From positions 1 to 47,880 of the forward strand of contig CANFHU010000020.1 of assembly GCA_947446925.1 (NCBI GenBank): 47,880 bases of DNA, read 5' to 3'. The notes under the pieces were generated by a model. The model was not told the origin of the DNA and ran no database searches. It worked only from the letters and a program-made list of their open reading frames with translations. The translations under genes were made by a program, and so were the position numbers. Shown here in pieces: positions 33,262 to 41,715 of the stretch; the stretch's first letter is position 1, and each line of letters begins with the position of its first letter. This DNA is from Flavobacteriia bacterium (GTDB lineage: Bacteria > Bacteroidota > Bacteroidia > Flavobacteriales_D > Crocinitomicaceae).

Positions 33262-34104
33262 TTATTCTCGTATTTCCATATTGTCTATCAGTCTAACGTC
33301 ACCAGCGTATGCTACAATACACATGCGTGCATTAGCACACCATTCGTTGGTAAGGTTTTCAAGGTTTATTGGGTTTACAATCTCAACATATTCTAACCTT
33401 AATGCACTTTGTTGAATGTGTTTTTCTGCTATCGATTTAATTCGAGACGGATTGAATTTGTCACTGTTTAATTTTGCATCTGATAATGTTTGGAATAAAA
33501 CTAAAGCCTCTTTTTTTTGTTCTTCTGTTAGACGTAAATTTCTGCTGCTTAAAGCAAGTCCTTCCTTGTTTCTACTCGTCTCACACGGGATAATTTCTAT
33601 TGGTAACTGAAAGTTATTTACCATAAATTGAATGACAGATACTTGTTGAAAATCCTTCAATCCAAAATAGGCTTTATTGGGATTTGTCAATTGGAAAAGT
33701 CTATAAACAACTTGACAAACTCCTTGAAAGTGTCCAGGGCGTAATTCGCCTTCCATCGTTTGGTCTAAGAAACCAAGATCAATTCCAGGGAATAGATATT
33801 CGTTTGGGTAAATATCTTCTATTCGTGGAAAAAAAACTAAGTCGCAATCTAGTGTTTTTAATAGTTCTATGTCTTTTTCTTCCGTTTTAGGGTAATTGCT
33901 TAAATCGTCCGAATTATTGAATTGCGTTGGGTTAACGAAAACAGTCACGATTACAAAATCACTTGTTTGTTTGGCTTTTCTTACAAGGGATGCATGGCCT
34001 TCATGTAATGCCCCCATGGTTGGTACCAGGCCGATGATTTTTTCTGAACCTATTTGAATTTTTAATGCAGTTTGTAATTCTGCGAGTGAGTATGCTGTAA
34101 TCAC
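33262..34104 (-). CDS. panC: Pantoate-beta-alanine ligase
   Basis: 280 residues from GTG at 34104 (MITAYSLAEL), against ~283 in E. coli. The open frame reaches TTG 34134, but that codon lies inside the likely promoter (TAGTTTTG at 34139-34132), so it is probably untranscribed. Motifs are PTMGALHEGHASLV near the start, FVNPTQF, MEGELRPGHFQGV, FGLKDFQQ and LSSRNLRL. It joins pantoate and beta-alanine through a pantoyl-adenylate. Its neighbour panD supplies beta-alanine. No panB is present. Confidence 0.93.
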   Translation of the reverse strand: MITAYSLAELQTALKIQIGSEKIIGLVPTMGALHEGHASLVRKAKQTSDFVIVTVFVNPTQFNNSDDLSNYPKTEEKDIELLKTLDCDLVFFPRIEDIYPNEYLFPGIDLGFLDQTMEGELRPGHFQGVCQVVYRLFQLTNPNKAYFGLKDFQQVSVIQFMVNNFQLPIEIIPCETSRNKEGLALSSRNLRLTEEQKKEALVLFQTLSDAKLNSDKFNPSRIKSIAEKHIQQSALRLEYVEIVNPINLENLTNEWCANARMCIVAYAGDVRLIDNMEIRE

Positions 34105-34131
34105 AATGTGTTTGTTAGTGTTAATCAAGGA

Positions 34132-34179
34132 CAAAACTATTCTTTTTTAATAAGATTTGGTATTTTTTTTGTAATTTTG
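34132..34179. promoter_or_regulatory. Divergent promoters of panC and the GT5-like gene
   Basis: The minus strand carries TAGTTTTG (34139-34132) for panC; the plus strand carries TAATTTTG (34172-34179) for the glycogen-synthase-like gene. Both match TAnnTTTG. Confidence 0.5.
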
Positions 34180-34204
34180 CATACTATAAATATTTATACT
34201 TCCT

Positions 34205-35026
34205 ATGGAGAAAAAGAGAATACTTTTTGTATCACAAGAAATCACCCCGTTTTTACCAAAAACAGAATTATCTCACACAGCAAGAAAGTTACCGCAAGGT
34301 ATTCAAGATGCGGGTAAAGAAATCCGTGTTTTTACTCCGAAGTTTGGAGGTATAAATGAACGTAGACATCAATTACATGAAGTGATTCGTTTGTCAGGAA
34401 TGAATTTAATTATTGATGATAAAGATCATCCATTGATTATCAAAGTAGCTTCTATTCCAACAGCAAGAATGCAAGTGTATTTTATTGATAATGAAGAGTA
34501 TTTTAAAAGAAAAAACACTGTTACAGAAGAGGATGGAAGTATGTTTGCTGATAATGACGAACGTTCTATGTTTTTCTGTCGTGGAGTACTTGAGACAGTT
34601 AAGAAATTAGGCTGGCAACCAGATGTCATTCACTGTCATGGATGGATGGCTTCTTTAATGCCATTGTATATTAAAAAGAATTACAACAAAGACCCTCATT
34701 TTGCCGATACGAAGGTAGTAGTTAGTTTGTATGATAATGGATTTCAAACTCCATGGGATAGTCGTTTTGCTGAAAAGTTAGCTTTTGAAGGTTTTGACTC
34801 TGATGTAACTGAAGGTGTAAAAGACCCAAGTTATTTCAATGTAATGCAAACAGTATTGAAATATGCAGATGGAGTAACAGTAGGGAGTGAGGTTTTAGAT
34901 GAGAACTCTACTAAATTATTCGATGAAGCGAATTGCATTAAGTTGGCTTATTCTCCTGAAGAGCAGCAAGTGAAAGCATTGTCTGAATTTTTTGATCGTG
35001 TTATCGAGGATGAAGTACTAGCATAA
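34205..35026 (+). CDS. Glycogen/starch synthase N-terminal (GT5) domain protein
   Basis: 273 residues matching only the N-terminal Rossmann half of GT5 enzymes: ILFVSQEITPF, a helix-forming LPQGIQDAGKEIRVFTPKFGGI, VYFIDNEEYF, and DVIHCHGWMASLMPLY. The C-terminal GT1 half (nucleotide-sugar grip) is absent. The ADP-glucose loop, KxGG in true synthases, reads PKTELSHTARKLP here, so the two glycines are lost. Catalysis is unlikely; a regulatory or binding role is inferred. It precedes a DUF4270 lipoprotein and glmS, a common Bacteroidota gene order. Confidence 0.82.
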   Translation: MEKKRILFVSQEITPFLPKTELSHTARKLPQGIQDAGKEIRVFTPKFGGINERRHQLHEVIRLSGMNLIIDDKDHPLIIKVASIPTARMQVYFIDNEEYFKRKNTVTEEDGSMFADNDERSMFFCRGVLETVKKLGWQPDVIHCHGWMASLMPLYIKKNYNKDPHFADTKVVVSLYDNGFQTPWDSRFAEKLAFEGFDSDVTEGVKDPSYFNVMQTVLKYADGVTVGSEVLDENSTKLFDEANCIKLAYSPEEQQVKALSEFFDRVIEDEVLA

Positions 35027-35038
35027 ATTTTTTGTGAT

Positions 35039-36307
35039 TTGAAACGAATATTTTTACTGTTATTAGTAGGCTGTTTTTTGAATTCTTGTAAAAAAGAGAT
35101 TTCTAGTGCTGGACTTAATTTATTAAATAAAGAAAACGATGCTTTTGGCAGTGTAGATACTTTTGCGTTGAAAGTTGGTTCGATTTATGTAGATACCGTA
35201 ACGTCTTCCAATCCATCTTATTTGATGTTGGGTTCGTATATGGATCCAGTATTCGGTAAATACGACGCTGGATTTTATGCACAAGCAAGAATTTCCGCAT
35301 TAAAACCTGATTTTGGAGATGAAACTAAAATTGCAGTAGATTCTTTAGTGTTAGGAATGCGATTTTCCGATTATTACGGAAAGTTAGACGAGCAAACTTT
35401 TGAAGTGTATGAAATTACACAAGATTTGTCTGCAACAGGCGCGTACAATACCAAATCTTCGGTTTCAATAAAAGCAGAGAATTTGGTGTTACCTAATTCT
35501 TGTAAATTGACACCTAAACCTTTTGGATATAAATTTACTGAATTTGTGAATGACACTGTTCGAGATAATATTCGGTTACAATTAAATCCAAGTTTAGCAC
35601 AACGATTTATTTCAGATTCGAAAAATTCTCCTGTAAATTTTGCAACAATGGATGCTTTTCTAACCTATTTTAAAGGGTTGCATGTTAAAGTTTCTAATAG
35701 CAATCAACAAAGTGGAACAGGAGGTGTTATGTCTTTCGCGTATCCACCTGTGTTAACAATATATTATAAGTTAGCTGGAGTTGCTAAGAAATTTTATTTT
35801 GAATTAAATGCAAGCGGTGTTCGTTTTAACCATGTGGAATGTGATTATGCAGGGACAGAGGTAGAAAAGTTAGTAAATGCACAAATTACAGATCAAAAAG
35901 ACTTTTATGCACAAGCAAATCATGTTCGAGGAACGGTAAGTCTGCCTACCATTAAAGATATACCGAATAATTCAATCATCCATTTTGCTAAATTGATTTT
36001 ACCTATCAATTATTCAAACACAAATTTATATGGTTTAAGTAATGAGTTGTATGTATCCATCCCTAACTCCTCCACTGATCAAACATTGAGATATATTACA
36101 AGTGGGGTATTAGATACTACATATAATGGTTATGTAGTTGATGTAAGAGATCACATACAACAAGTAATTACTGGGAAAAGATTGAATCACCCTTTAGTAG
36201 TTTCGCCTAAATTTTTTAGTTTGAGTGCGGAAAGAATACATTTCATAGGTCCCAAAACACTTGGTTCGGATAAACCAAGATTGTTAATTAAATATTCAAC
36301 TTTTTAA
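35039..36307 (+). CDS. DUF4270 family lipoprotein
   Basis: 422 residues starting at TTG 35039; no ATG fits, and the lipoprotein signal MKRIFLLLLVGCFLNSC ends in a clear lipobox (C17). The mature part starts KKEISSAGLNLL and contains strand-rich segments (VDSLVLGMRFSDYYGKLDEQTFEVYE, DHIQQVITGKRLNHPLVV) typical of DUF4270. It is probably exposed at the outer membrane or periplasm; the function is unknown. It begins 12 bases after the GT5-like gene and ends 11 bases before glmS, which supports one operon. Confidence 0.85.
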   Translation: MKRIFLLLLVGCFLNSCKKEISSAGLNLLNKENDAFGSVDTFALKVGSIYVDTVTSSNPSYLMLGSYMDPVFGKYDAGFYAQARISALKPDFGDETKIAVDSLVLGMRFSDYYGKLDEQTFEVYEITQDLSATGAYNTKSSVSIKAENLVLPNSCKLTPKPFGYKFTEFVNDTVRDNIRLQLNPSLAQRFISDSKNSPVNFATMDAFLTYFKGLHVKVSNSNQQSGTGGVMSFAYPPVLTIYYKLAGVAKKFYFELNASGVRFNHVECDYAGTEVEKLVNAQITDQKDFYAQANHVRGTVSLPTIKDIPNNSIIHFAKLILPINYSNTNLYGLSNELYVSIPNSSTDQTLRYITSGVLDTTYNGYVVDVRDHIQQVITGKRLNHPLVVSPKFFSLSAERIHFIGPKTLGSDKPRLLIKYSTF

Positions 36308-36318
36308 ATTTCAAGAAT

Positions 36319-38163
36319 ATGTGTGGAATTGTAGCTTATATCGGAAAGAAAGAGGCTTATCCAGTGTTAATTAAAGGATTAACACGTTTGGAATACAGAG
36401 GTTATGACAGTGCAGGTATCGCTTTATTAGACGGAGAAGAGTTAAATTTATATAAAAAACAAGGTAAAGTTGCTAATCTTGTAGCTTTTGCTGAGGGGCA
36501 AAATATTCATGGTCATGTGGGTATTGGCCATACGCGTTGGGCTACACATGGTGAACCAAACGACATCAATTCACATCCACATTACTCGATGGATAAGCGT
36601 ATTGCAGTAATTCACAATGGGATAATTGAGAATTATGATACCTTAAAACAAGAGTTAATAAAAAGAGGTTATATTTTTAAAAGTGAAACGGATACAGAAG
36701 TGTTGGTTCATTTGATAGATGATATTCAAAAAACAGAACATACTACACTTGTTGAATCTGTTAGACAAGCCTTACAAAGTGTAGTCGGTGCGTATGCTTT
36801 AGTCGTTATTTCTGTAGATAATCCGACGCAACTTATTGCAGCTAGAAAAAGTAGTCCTTTAGTAGTTGGGATAGGTGAGGATAATGAATTTTTCTTGGCT
36901 TCAGATGCTACACCTATCGTTGAATATACGAATCAAGTTGTTTACTTGAATGATGAAGAAATTGCGGTTGTCGACATTCACGAAGGTTTACGAATTACAA
37001 ATATTAATAATCAAGAAAAGACTCCATACATACAAGAATTAGAACTTCATCTAGAAGCTTTGGAGAAAGGCGGGTATGAACACTTCATGATGAAAGAAAT
37101 TTTTGAACAACCTAGATCGATTCACGATTGTTTTAGAGGTCGTTTAAATGCAGCAGAAGGATTTGTTTCTCTTGGTGGATTTAAGGATTATGAGAATCGT
37201 ATTTTGAATGCAAAACGTATTGTTTTTGTTGCTTGTGGAACTTCTTGGCATGCATGTCAAGTTGGAGAATATTTGATTGAAGATCTAGCGAGAATTAACG
37301 TAGAAGTGGAGTATGCGAGTGAATTTAGGTATCGCAACCCAATTATCGGAGAAGGAGATGTAGTTATTGCTGTTTCTCAATCTGGAGAGACTGCAGATAC
37401 TTTAGCTGCATTGGAAATCGCAAAATCAAGAGGTGCAATTATTTTTGGTATTTGTAATGTGGTAGGTTCTTCTATTTCTCGTATTACGGACGCAGGATCC
37501 TATACGCATGCAGGACCTGAGATTGGTGTTGCATCCACAAAAGCATTTACTGCGCAAGTTACAGTTCTTACCTTATTAGCGTTGCGTTTAGCATCTAAGA
37601 AAGATTCTTTAAGTAGAATTCGTTTTAGAACCTTACTATCCGAACTGGAAGCGATACCAGAAAAAATTAAGCGTGTTTTAGAGAAAGATGCAATTATTAA
37701 AGATATTGCGGCACATTATAAAGATTCTGCTAATGCACTTTATTTAGGAAGAGGAAGTTCTTTTCCAGTTGCTTTAGAAGGTGCTTTGAAATTAAAAGAG
37801 ATTTCTTATATCCATGCGGAGGGATATCCTGCAGCTGAAATGAAACATGGACCAATCGCCTTAATTGATGCTGAGATGCCAGTTTTTGTTATCGCTACCA
37901 AAGGTACTTCCTATGAAAAAGTTGTAAGTAATATTCAAGAAGTTAAAGCCCGAAAAGGTAAAATTGTTGCAATAGTAACAGAAGGGGACGTACAAGTTAA
38001 AGCAATGGCAGATCACGTGATTGAAATACCAGACACGGATGAGCATTTAGTTCCTTTATTAGCAACTATTCCATTACAATTACTATCTTATCATATTGCA
38101 GTTATGCGTGGTTGTAATGTAGATCAACCAAGAAATTTAGCGAAATCGGTTACCGTTGAGTAA
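36319..38163 (+). CDS. glmS: Glutamine-fructose-6-phosphate aminotransferase (isomerizing)
   Basis: 614 residues. The N-terminal glutaminase domain starts MCGIVAYIG with nucleophile C2, and contains GHTRWATHGEP and HNGIIENY. Two SIS domains follow (VACGTSWHA, SQSGETADTL, then LGRGSSFPVALEGALKLKE) and the conserved end DQPRNLAKSVTVE. It makes glucosamine-6-phosphate for peptidoglycan and lipopolysaccharide. No riboswitch-ribozyme of the glmS type precedes it; the gene is 11 bases after DUF4270. A strong bidirectional terminator follows at 38184. Confidence 0.97.
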   Translation: MCGIVAYIGKKEAYPVLIKGLTRLEYRGYDSAGIALLDGEELNLYKKQGKVANLVAFAEGQNIHGHVGIGHTRWATHGEPNDINSHPHYSMDKRIAVIHNGIIENYDTLKQELIKRGYIFKSETDTEVLVHLIDDIQKTEHTTLVESVRQALQSVVGAYALVVISVDNPTQLIAARKSSPLVVGIGEDNEFFLASDATPIVEYTNQVVYLNDEEIAVVDIHEGLRITNINNQEKTPYIQELELHLEALEKGGYEHFMMKEIFEQPRSIHDCFRGRLNAAEGFVSLGGFKDYENRILNAKRIVFVACGTSWHACQVGEYLIEDLARINVEVEYASEFRYRNPIIGEGDVVIAVSQSGETADTLAALEIAKSRGAIIFGICNVVGSSISRITDAGSYTHAGPEIGVASTKAFTAQVTVLTLLALRLASKKDSLSRIRFRTLLSELEAIPEKIKRVLEKDAIIKDIAAHYKDSANALYLGRGSSFPVALEGALKLKEISYIHAEGYPAAEMKHGPIALIDAEMPVFVIATKGTSYEKVVSNIQEVKARKGKIVAIVTEGDVQVKAMADHVIEIPDTDEHLVPLLATIPLQLLSYHIAVMRGCNVDQPRNLAKSVTVE

Positions 38164-38183
38164 TCGTCGAGATTTATATGTGA

Positions 38184-38220
38184 AAAAAGAGGCTAATCAT
38201 TAATTGATTAGCCTCTTTTT
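38184..38220. terminator. Bidirectional terminator between glmS and phaC
   Basis: AAAAAGAGGCTAATCA (38184-38199) pairs exactly with TGATTAGCCTCTTTTT (38205-38220) around a 5-base loop. The A/T tracts on both sides allow termination of glmS (plus) and phaC (minus). Confidence 0.9.
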
Positions 38221-38249
38221 GCTTTTTATAAGAAATTAAAGTATGTATT

Positions 38250-39305
38250 TCAATCTCTTTCTTTCAACCATGCGGTAACCGCTGGAGATAATTCTTTTTG
38301 TGATTTACCACCTACAAAAACACCAATGTGCCCTCCTTCAAACTTGTAAATACTTTTATCCTTAGATCCTACGTAATCATTTAAAGGAATCGTAGAAGAT
38401 GGAGGTACCAAATGATCATGCACAGCATAGATATTCATAAGTGGCATGGTCAAGTTTTTTAAATCTACTTTTTTATCCCCTACAACTAATTCTCCTTTAA
38501 TTAATTTATTTTGTTGGTATAAATCTTCCATAAATTGTAAGAAACAAGTACCTGCTTGATCTGGACTTTCAGCAATCCATTTTTCCATACGAAGAAAGTT
38601 CAATAATTTTGTTTTGTCTTCCATCGCATTTAATAAACCTGTTGATTTATGAACCTTCATCATCGGTTTAAGCATATCAAATCCATCATTTAAAAATGAA
38701 CCTGGTATTAAGCCGTCAAATCCATCTACCAAGCTTTTAAAATCCATGTCTTTACTCCATCGAAACAATAAACCGTCGTTTTGTTCAAAATCAATAGGAG
38801 TAACATGTGTCACTAGATTTTTAATTTTCTCAGGGTGTAATGCTGAATAAATGACACTGAATGTTCCTCCTTGACAAATACTTAATATATTGATTTTATC
38901 CACTTTGTTTTCTGTTCTCACAAAATCAACACAATTATCAATATATCCATTGATATAATCATCCATGGAAAGGTATTTATCCATTTTGGTAGGTTTTCCC
39001 CAATCAATTAGATATACATCTAAACCAGCATCAAGTAAATTTTTTATGTAACTTCTATCAGGTTGTAAGTCTAGCATTTGGTATGTGTTCACCAATGCAT
39101 AAACAATTAGAACAGGAGTTTTATAAGATGACTTGGTTGTTCTAGTATAACGATAAAGCGTTAATTTATCTTCTTTATAAACAACATCTTTTGGAGTAGA
39201 TGCAATATCCACTTCTTTTATCTCGGAAAGATTTTCAAATCCTTTTAAGATTTTAGATGTGTTGTCCGATAACTCGTGGAGTAAGTTTGCTTGATTTAAA
39301 TGCAT
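38250..39305 (-). CDS. phaC: PHA synthase, class III-like
   Basis: 351 residues, close to the class III PhaC length. An alpha/beta-hydrolase fold with the synthase triad: C144 in SICQGGTFS, D297 in VHDHLVPP, and H326 in EGGHIGVFVGG. IDWGKPTKMDKYLSMDDYI is another synthase block. The box differs from the usual GxCxG by a serine at the first glycine. It should polymerise (R)-3-hydroxyacyl-CoA into polyester on granules. Upstream on the same strand are a PhaE/phasin-like gene and phaB; an intrinsic terminator precedes phaC, so its transcript level should be lower than theirs. Confidence 0.9.
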   Translation of the reverse strand: MHLNQANLLHELSDNTSKILKGFENLSEIKEVDIASTPKDVVYKEDKLTLYRYTRTTKSSYKTPVLIVYALVNTYQMLDLQPDRSYIKNLLDAGLDVYLIDWGKPTKMDKYLSMDDYINGYIDNCVDFVRTENKVDKINILSICQGGTFSVIYSALHPEKIKNLVTHVTPIDFEQNDGLLFRWSKDMDFKSLVDGFDGLIPGSFLNDGFDMLKPMMKVHKSTGLLNAMEDKTKLLNFLRMEKWIAESPDQAGTCFLQFMEDLYQQNKLIKGELVVGDKKVDLKNLTMPLMNIYAVHDHLVPPSSTIPLNDYVGSKDKSIYKFEGGHIGVFVGGKSQKELSPAVTAWLKERD

Positions 39306-39323
39306 AACGTATTTTTTTTGGCT

Positions 39324-39353
39324 AAAAAAAAGGGAAACCTAAATTTCCCTTTT
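39324..39353 (-). terminator. Intrinsic terminator/attenuator between the PhaE-like gene and phaC
   Basis: On the minus strand AAAAGGGAAA (39353-39344) pairs with TTTCCCTTTT (39337-39328) around a 6-base loop, followed by more T. It lies about 20 bases before the phaC start and after the stop of the granule-protein gene. Confidence 0.8.
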
Positions 39354-39373
39354 CATTGATTGTATAAAAAAAA

Positions 39374-40738
39374 TTAAACTGTAGTAACTTTTTTAGCGGT
39401 AGTTGTAGTTTTTTGAGCAACAACTTTCTCTGTAGTATTTACTTTGTTTTCTAAATTTTTAATTGTTTTCTTTAAATCATGAATCGTTTGGTATAACTCA
39501 TTTAATTCAGATTTAACAACTAATGGTAATGCTTCAATTTTGTTTTCGAATTGGAATTCAAGATTTTTTTTGATATCCAAAGACAAAGTTGTCAATTCAC
39601 CTTTTAATTTAGAAAATTCTTCCGTAGCAAATAATTTTGTGTAATGTTTTTCATTTAAACTAACCCACTCATTGAAAAATGGTTGGAAACTTGACGTGAA
39701 AGTTACATCTTTTGCTTTTTCAGTTACTAAGTTAGCTGCATCTTTCGCTACATTTTGTCCTGTAGTATAAAGCAAATATTGTAATTCAGCTAATTTCGTG
39801 CTGTATACAGAAGCTTTATCAATAGCTGTGATTGCTAATTCAATGTTTTCTTTCTCTTTAGTATTAGAAACTAATTTCAAAAGCGGAGCAAATAATTCAG
39901 AATAAGAATTGTTAACAGTACTGAAAGTGTTGTTAAATTTAGCGAAATCACCAGAAATTAAATGTGGGAATTTCTCTGTAAAAGTACTCCAGTATGTTTG
40001 AAATTCTTTATTTGTGTTTTTTTGAGTTTCAAAGAAATTTTGAACAAATTTCGTGTTATTCTCAAGTAATGAATTTAAGTTGTTGCTTGGGAAAAAGTTT
40101 TGAAACAATTCTTCTGTTATTTTTTTGTAATGCGTTGGTTCGAAAACTTGTTTGATACTGTCAACTGAAAAAGTATTTGTGTTGAAAGCATTAAACAAAG
40201 GTTGGTAAAATTCTTGCAACTTGTAGTACAGAGCATTTGTATTCAATGCATTTTTGAATAAATCTACATTGAAAGTATCTTTAGGTAAAGTTTTAGTTAA
40301 AGATTCAAAAGTAGAATTTAACGTTTTAGTCCAAGATTCAAACAAAGTATTCCATGTAGTATTAGCATGTAATAAATGTTCATTTGTTTCCGTAGTTGTT
40401 TTTCCAAAACTTGAAAGAGAATTATACAAATTCAAATTGAAGTCAGTTGCTTTTTTTATTGCATCTAATTGGTTTGTATAGATGTTTTTGTAAAAATCTT
40501 CTGCTTTTTCAGTAGTGAAATTCGTATTGAAAGGCACGTCTAATTTACTGTCTGTAGATAAGTTTTTGAAAATAGACATTTGAGATTCCCACCAGTTTTT
40601 ATAAATTTCAGTAGATTTTTCAAAAGCGTTATCTGATTTCAAAGCCTCTTGAAATTTATTCGCTGTTTCAACAAAGGAGTTAATCGCTTTAGTTTGTGTC
40701 TCAACAACTGTATCTAATATTTGTTTTGTGTTATTCAT
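39374..40738 (-). CDS. PhaE/phasin-like granule protein
   Basis: 454 residues, mostly amphipathic helix, with no membrane span or signal. The N-terminus has IYKNWWESQMSIFKNL, like the start of PhaE and phasin proteins. The middle repeats helical units rich in Asn, Thr, Phe and Tyr, including LAELQYLLYTTGQNVA. The C-terminus has a short coiled coil (YQTIHDLKKTIKNLENKV) as in PhaE, then a Lys/Thr/Ala tail. A class III synthase needs a PhaE subunit, so its place beside phaC fits. Length exceeds usual PhaE (~350), so it could instead be a long phasin. Confidence 0.7.
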   Translation of the reverse strand: MNNTKQILDTVVETQTKAINSFVETANKFQEALKSDNAFEKSTEIYKNWWESQMSIFKNLSTDSKLDVPFNTNFTTEKAEDFYKNIYTNQLDAIKKATDFNLNLYNSLSSFGKTTTETNEHLLHANTTWNTLFESWTKTLNSTFESLTKTLPKDTFNVDLFKNALNTNALYYKLQEFYQPLFNAFNTNTFSVDSIKQVFEPTHYKKITEELFQNFFPSNNLNSLLENNTKFVQNFFETQKNTNKEFQTYWSTFTEKFPHLISGDFAKFNNTFSTVNNSYSELFAPLLKLVSNTKEKENIELAITAIDKASVYSTKLAELQYLLYTTGQNVAKDAANLVTEKAKDVTFTSSFQPFFNEWVSLNEKHYTKLFATEEFSKLKGELTTLSLDIKKNLEFQFENKIEALPLVVKSELNELYQTIHDLKKTIKNLENKVNTTEKVVAQKTTTTAKKVTTV

Positions 40739-40771
40739 ATTATTTTTTCTTTATTTTTAAAGTTATCTGTA

Positions 40772-40803
40772 CAAATTTCAACCATTTAAATGGAATAACC
40801 AAA
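40772..40803 (-). promoter_or_regulatory. Promoter of the PhaE-like gene
   Basis: On the minus strand TTTG (40803-40800) and GAAATTTG (40779-40772) are separated by 20 bases, close to TTTG/TAnnTTTG. The ATG follows about 34 bases on. The -7 element has one mismatch. Confidence 0.4.
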
Positions 40804-40842
40804 AAAAGTTAGTATAATTTTTTAGATTGTTTGTAATTTTAT

Positions 40843-41586
40843 TTACATATAAAGTCCACCATTGATATTCAAGCATTGACCTGTAACATATGGAGCGTCA
40901 ATTAAAAAGGCTACTCCTTTAGCAATATCAGAAGGACTACCTAGGGATGCTGCAGGAATTTTAGAAACAATAGATGCCAAAACTTCACTTGGCATAGCAG
41001 CAACCATTTCTGTTTTGATGAAACCAGGGCATATGCAGTTGACTGTTATTCCGTACTTTGCAGTTTCAAGAGCGAGTGATTTAGAGAATCCAATTAGCCC
41101 CGCTTTTGCTGCAGCATAATTGGTTTGACCAAATCCTCCAGATTGTCCAATCACAGAACTTATATTGATAATTCTGCCGTATTTTTGTTCAATCATTTTA
41201 TGAATTGCTAACTGAGAAGTGTTATATGCACTTGAAAGATTGGTGTTAATTACTTCGTCCCATTCTGTTTTTTGCATTTTACGGAACGACTTATCACGTG
41301 TTATCCCCGCATTATTTACAAGGATATCCACTTGTCCGTAAGCAGATTCTATTTCTTTAAATAGACGTTCGCTTTCTTCCGCTAAGGCTATGTTCGCTTG
41401 AATTGCTATTGCATTACCACCTTGTTTTTTAATTTGTGTTACAATGGCATTTGCTTCATCGACTTTTGTATTATAGTTTACAATTATGTTGAATTCTTTT
41501 TTGCCAAGTTCTAATGAAATAGCAGCGCCGATTCCTCTAGAACCACCTGTAACTAAAACTGTTTTAGTTGTATTATTAAGATCCAT
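40843..41586 (-). CDS. phaB: Acetoacetyl-CoA reductase / 3-oxoacyl reductase (SDR)
   Basis: 247 residues of the FabG/PhaB group: TGGSRGIG at 13-20, VNNAG in the middle, and the active-site NISSVIGQSGGFGQTNYAAAKAG with Ser-Tyr-Lys. PhaB reduces acetoacetyl-CoA with NADPH to (R)-3-hydroxybutyryl-CoA, the phaC substrate. FabG cannot be excluded on sequence alone; the name rests on the neighbours. It lies upstream of the PhaE-like gene with a 104-base gap containing that gene's promoter, and diverges from the PhaJ-like gene. Confidence 0.85.
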   Translation of the reverse strand: MDLNNTTKTVLVTGGSRGIGAAISLELGKKEFNIIVNYNTKVDEANAIVTQIKKQGGNAIAIQANIALAEESERLFKEIESAYGQVDILVNNAGITRDKSFRKMQKTEWDEVINTNLSSAYNTSQLAIHKMIEQKYGRIINISSVIGQSGGFGQTNYAAAKAGLIGFSKSLALETAKYGITVNCICPGFIKTEMVAAMPSEVLASIVSKIPAASLGSPSDIAKGVAFLIDAPYVTGQCLNINGGLYM

Positions 41587-41715
41587 AACTCAAAGTTTTA
41601 TATGGTGAAACATTTTGTTTTTAGTTTTTAAAAGTTACATATAAATATTCATTTTTATCTATATCATTCTTTCTTTTTTATTTGTAACTTTCCAATTCGT
41701 ATTAAATACTGAATT

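Noticed and set aside
31823-34104. panC-panD-flippase-rfaE2 as one functional pathway
   Set aside because: Pantothenate and ADP-heptose synthesis share no chemistry; shared gene order seems enough.
36000-36330. glmS ribozyme riboswitch
   Set aside because: glmS follows the DUF4270 stop by 11 bases, so there is no leader to hold one.
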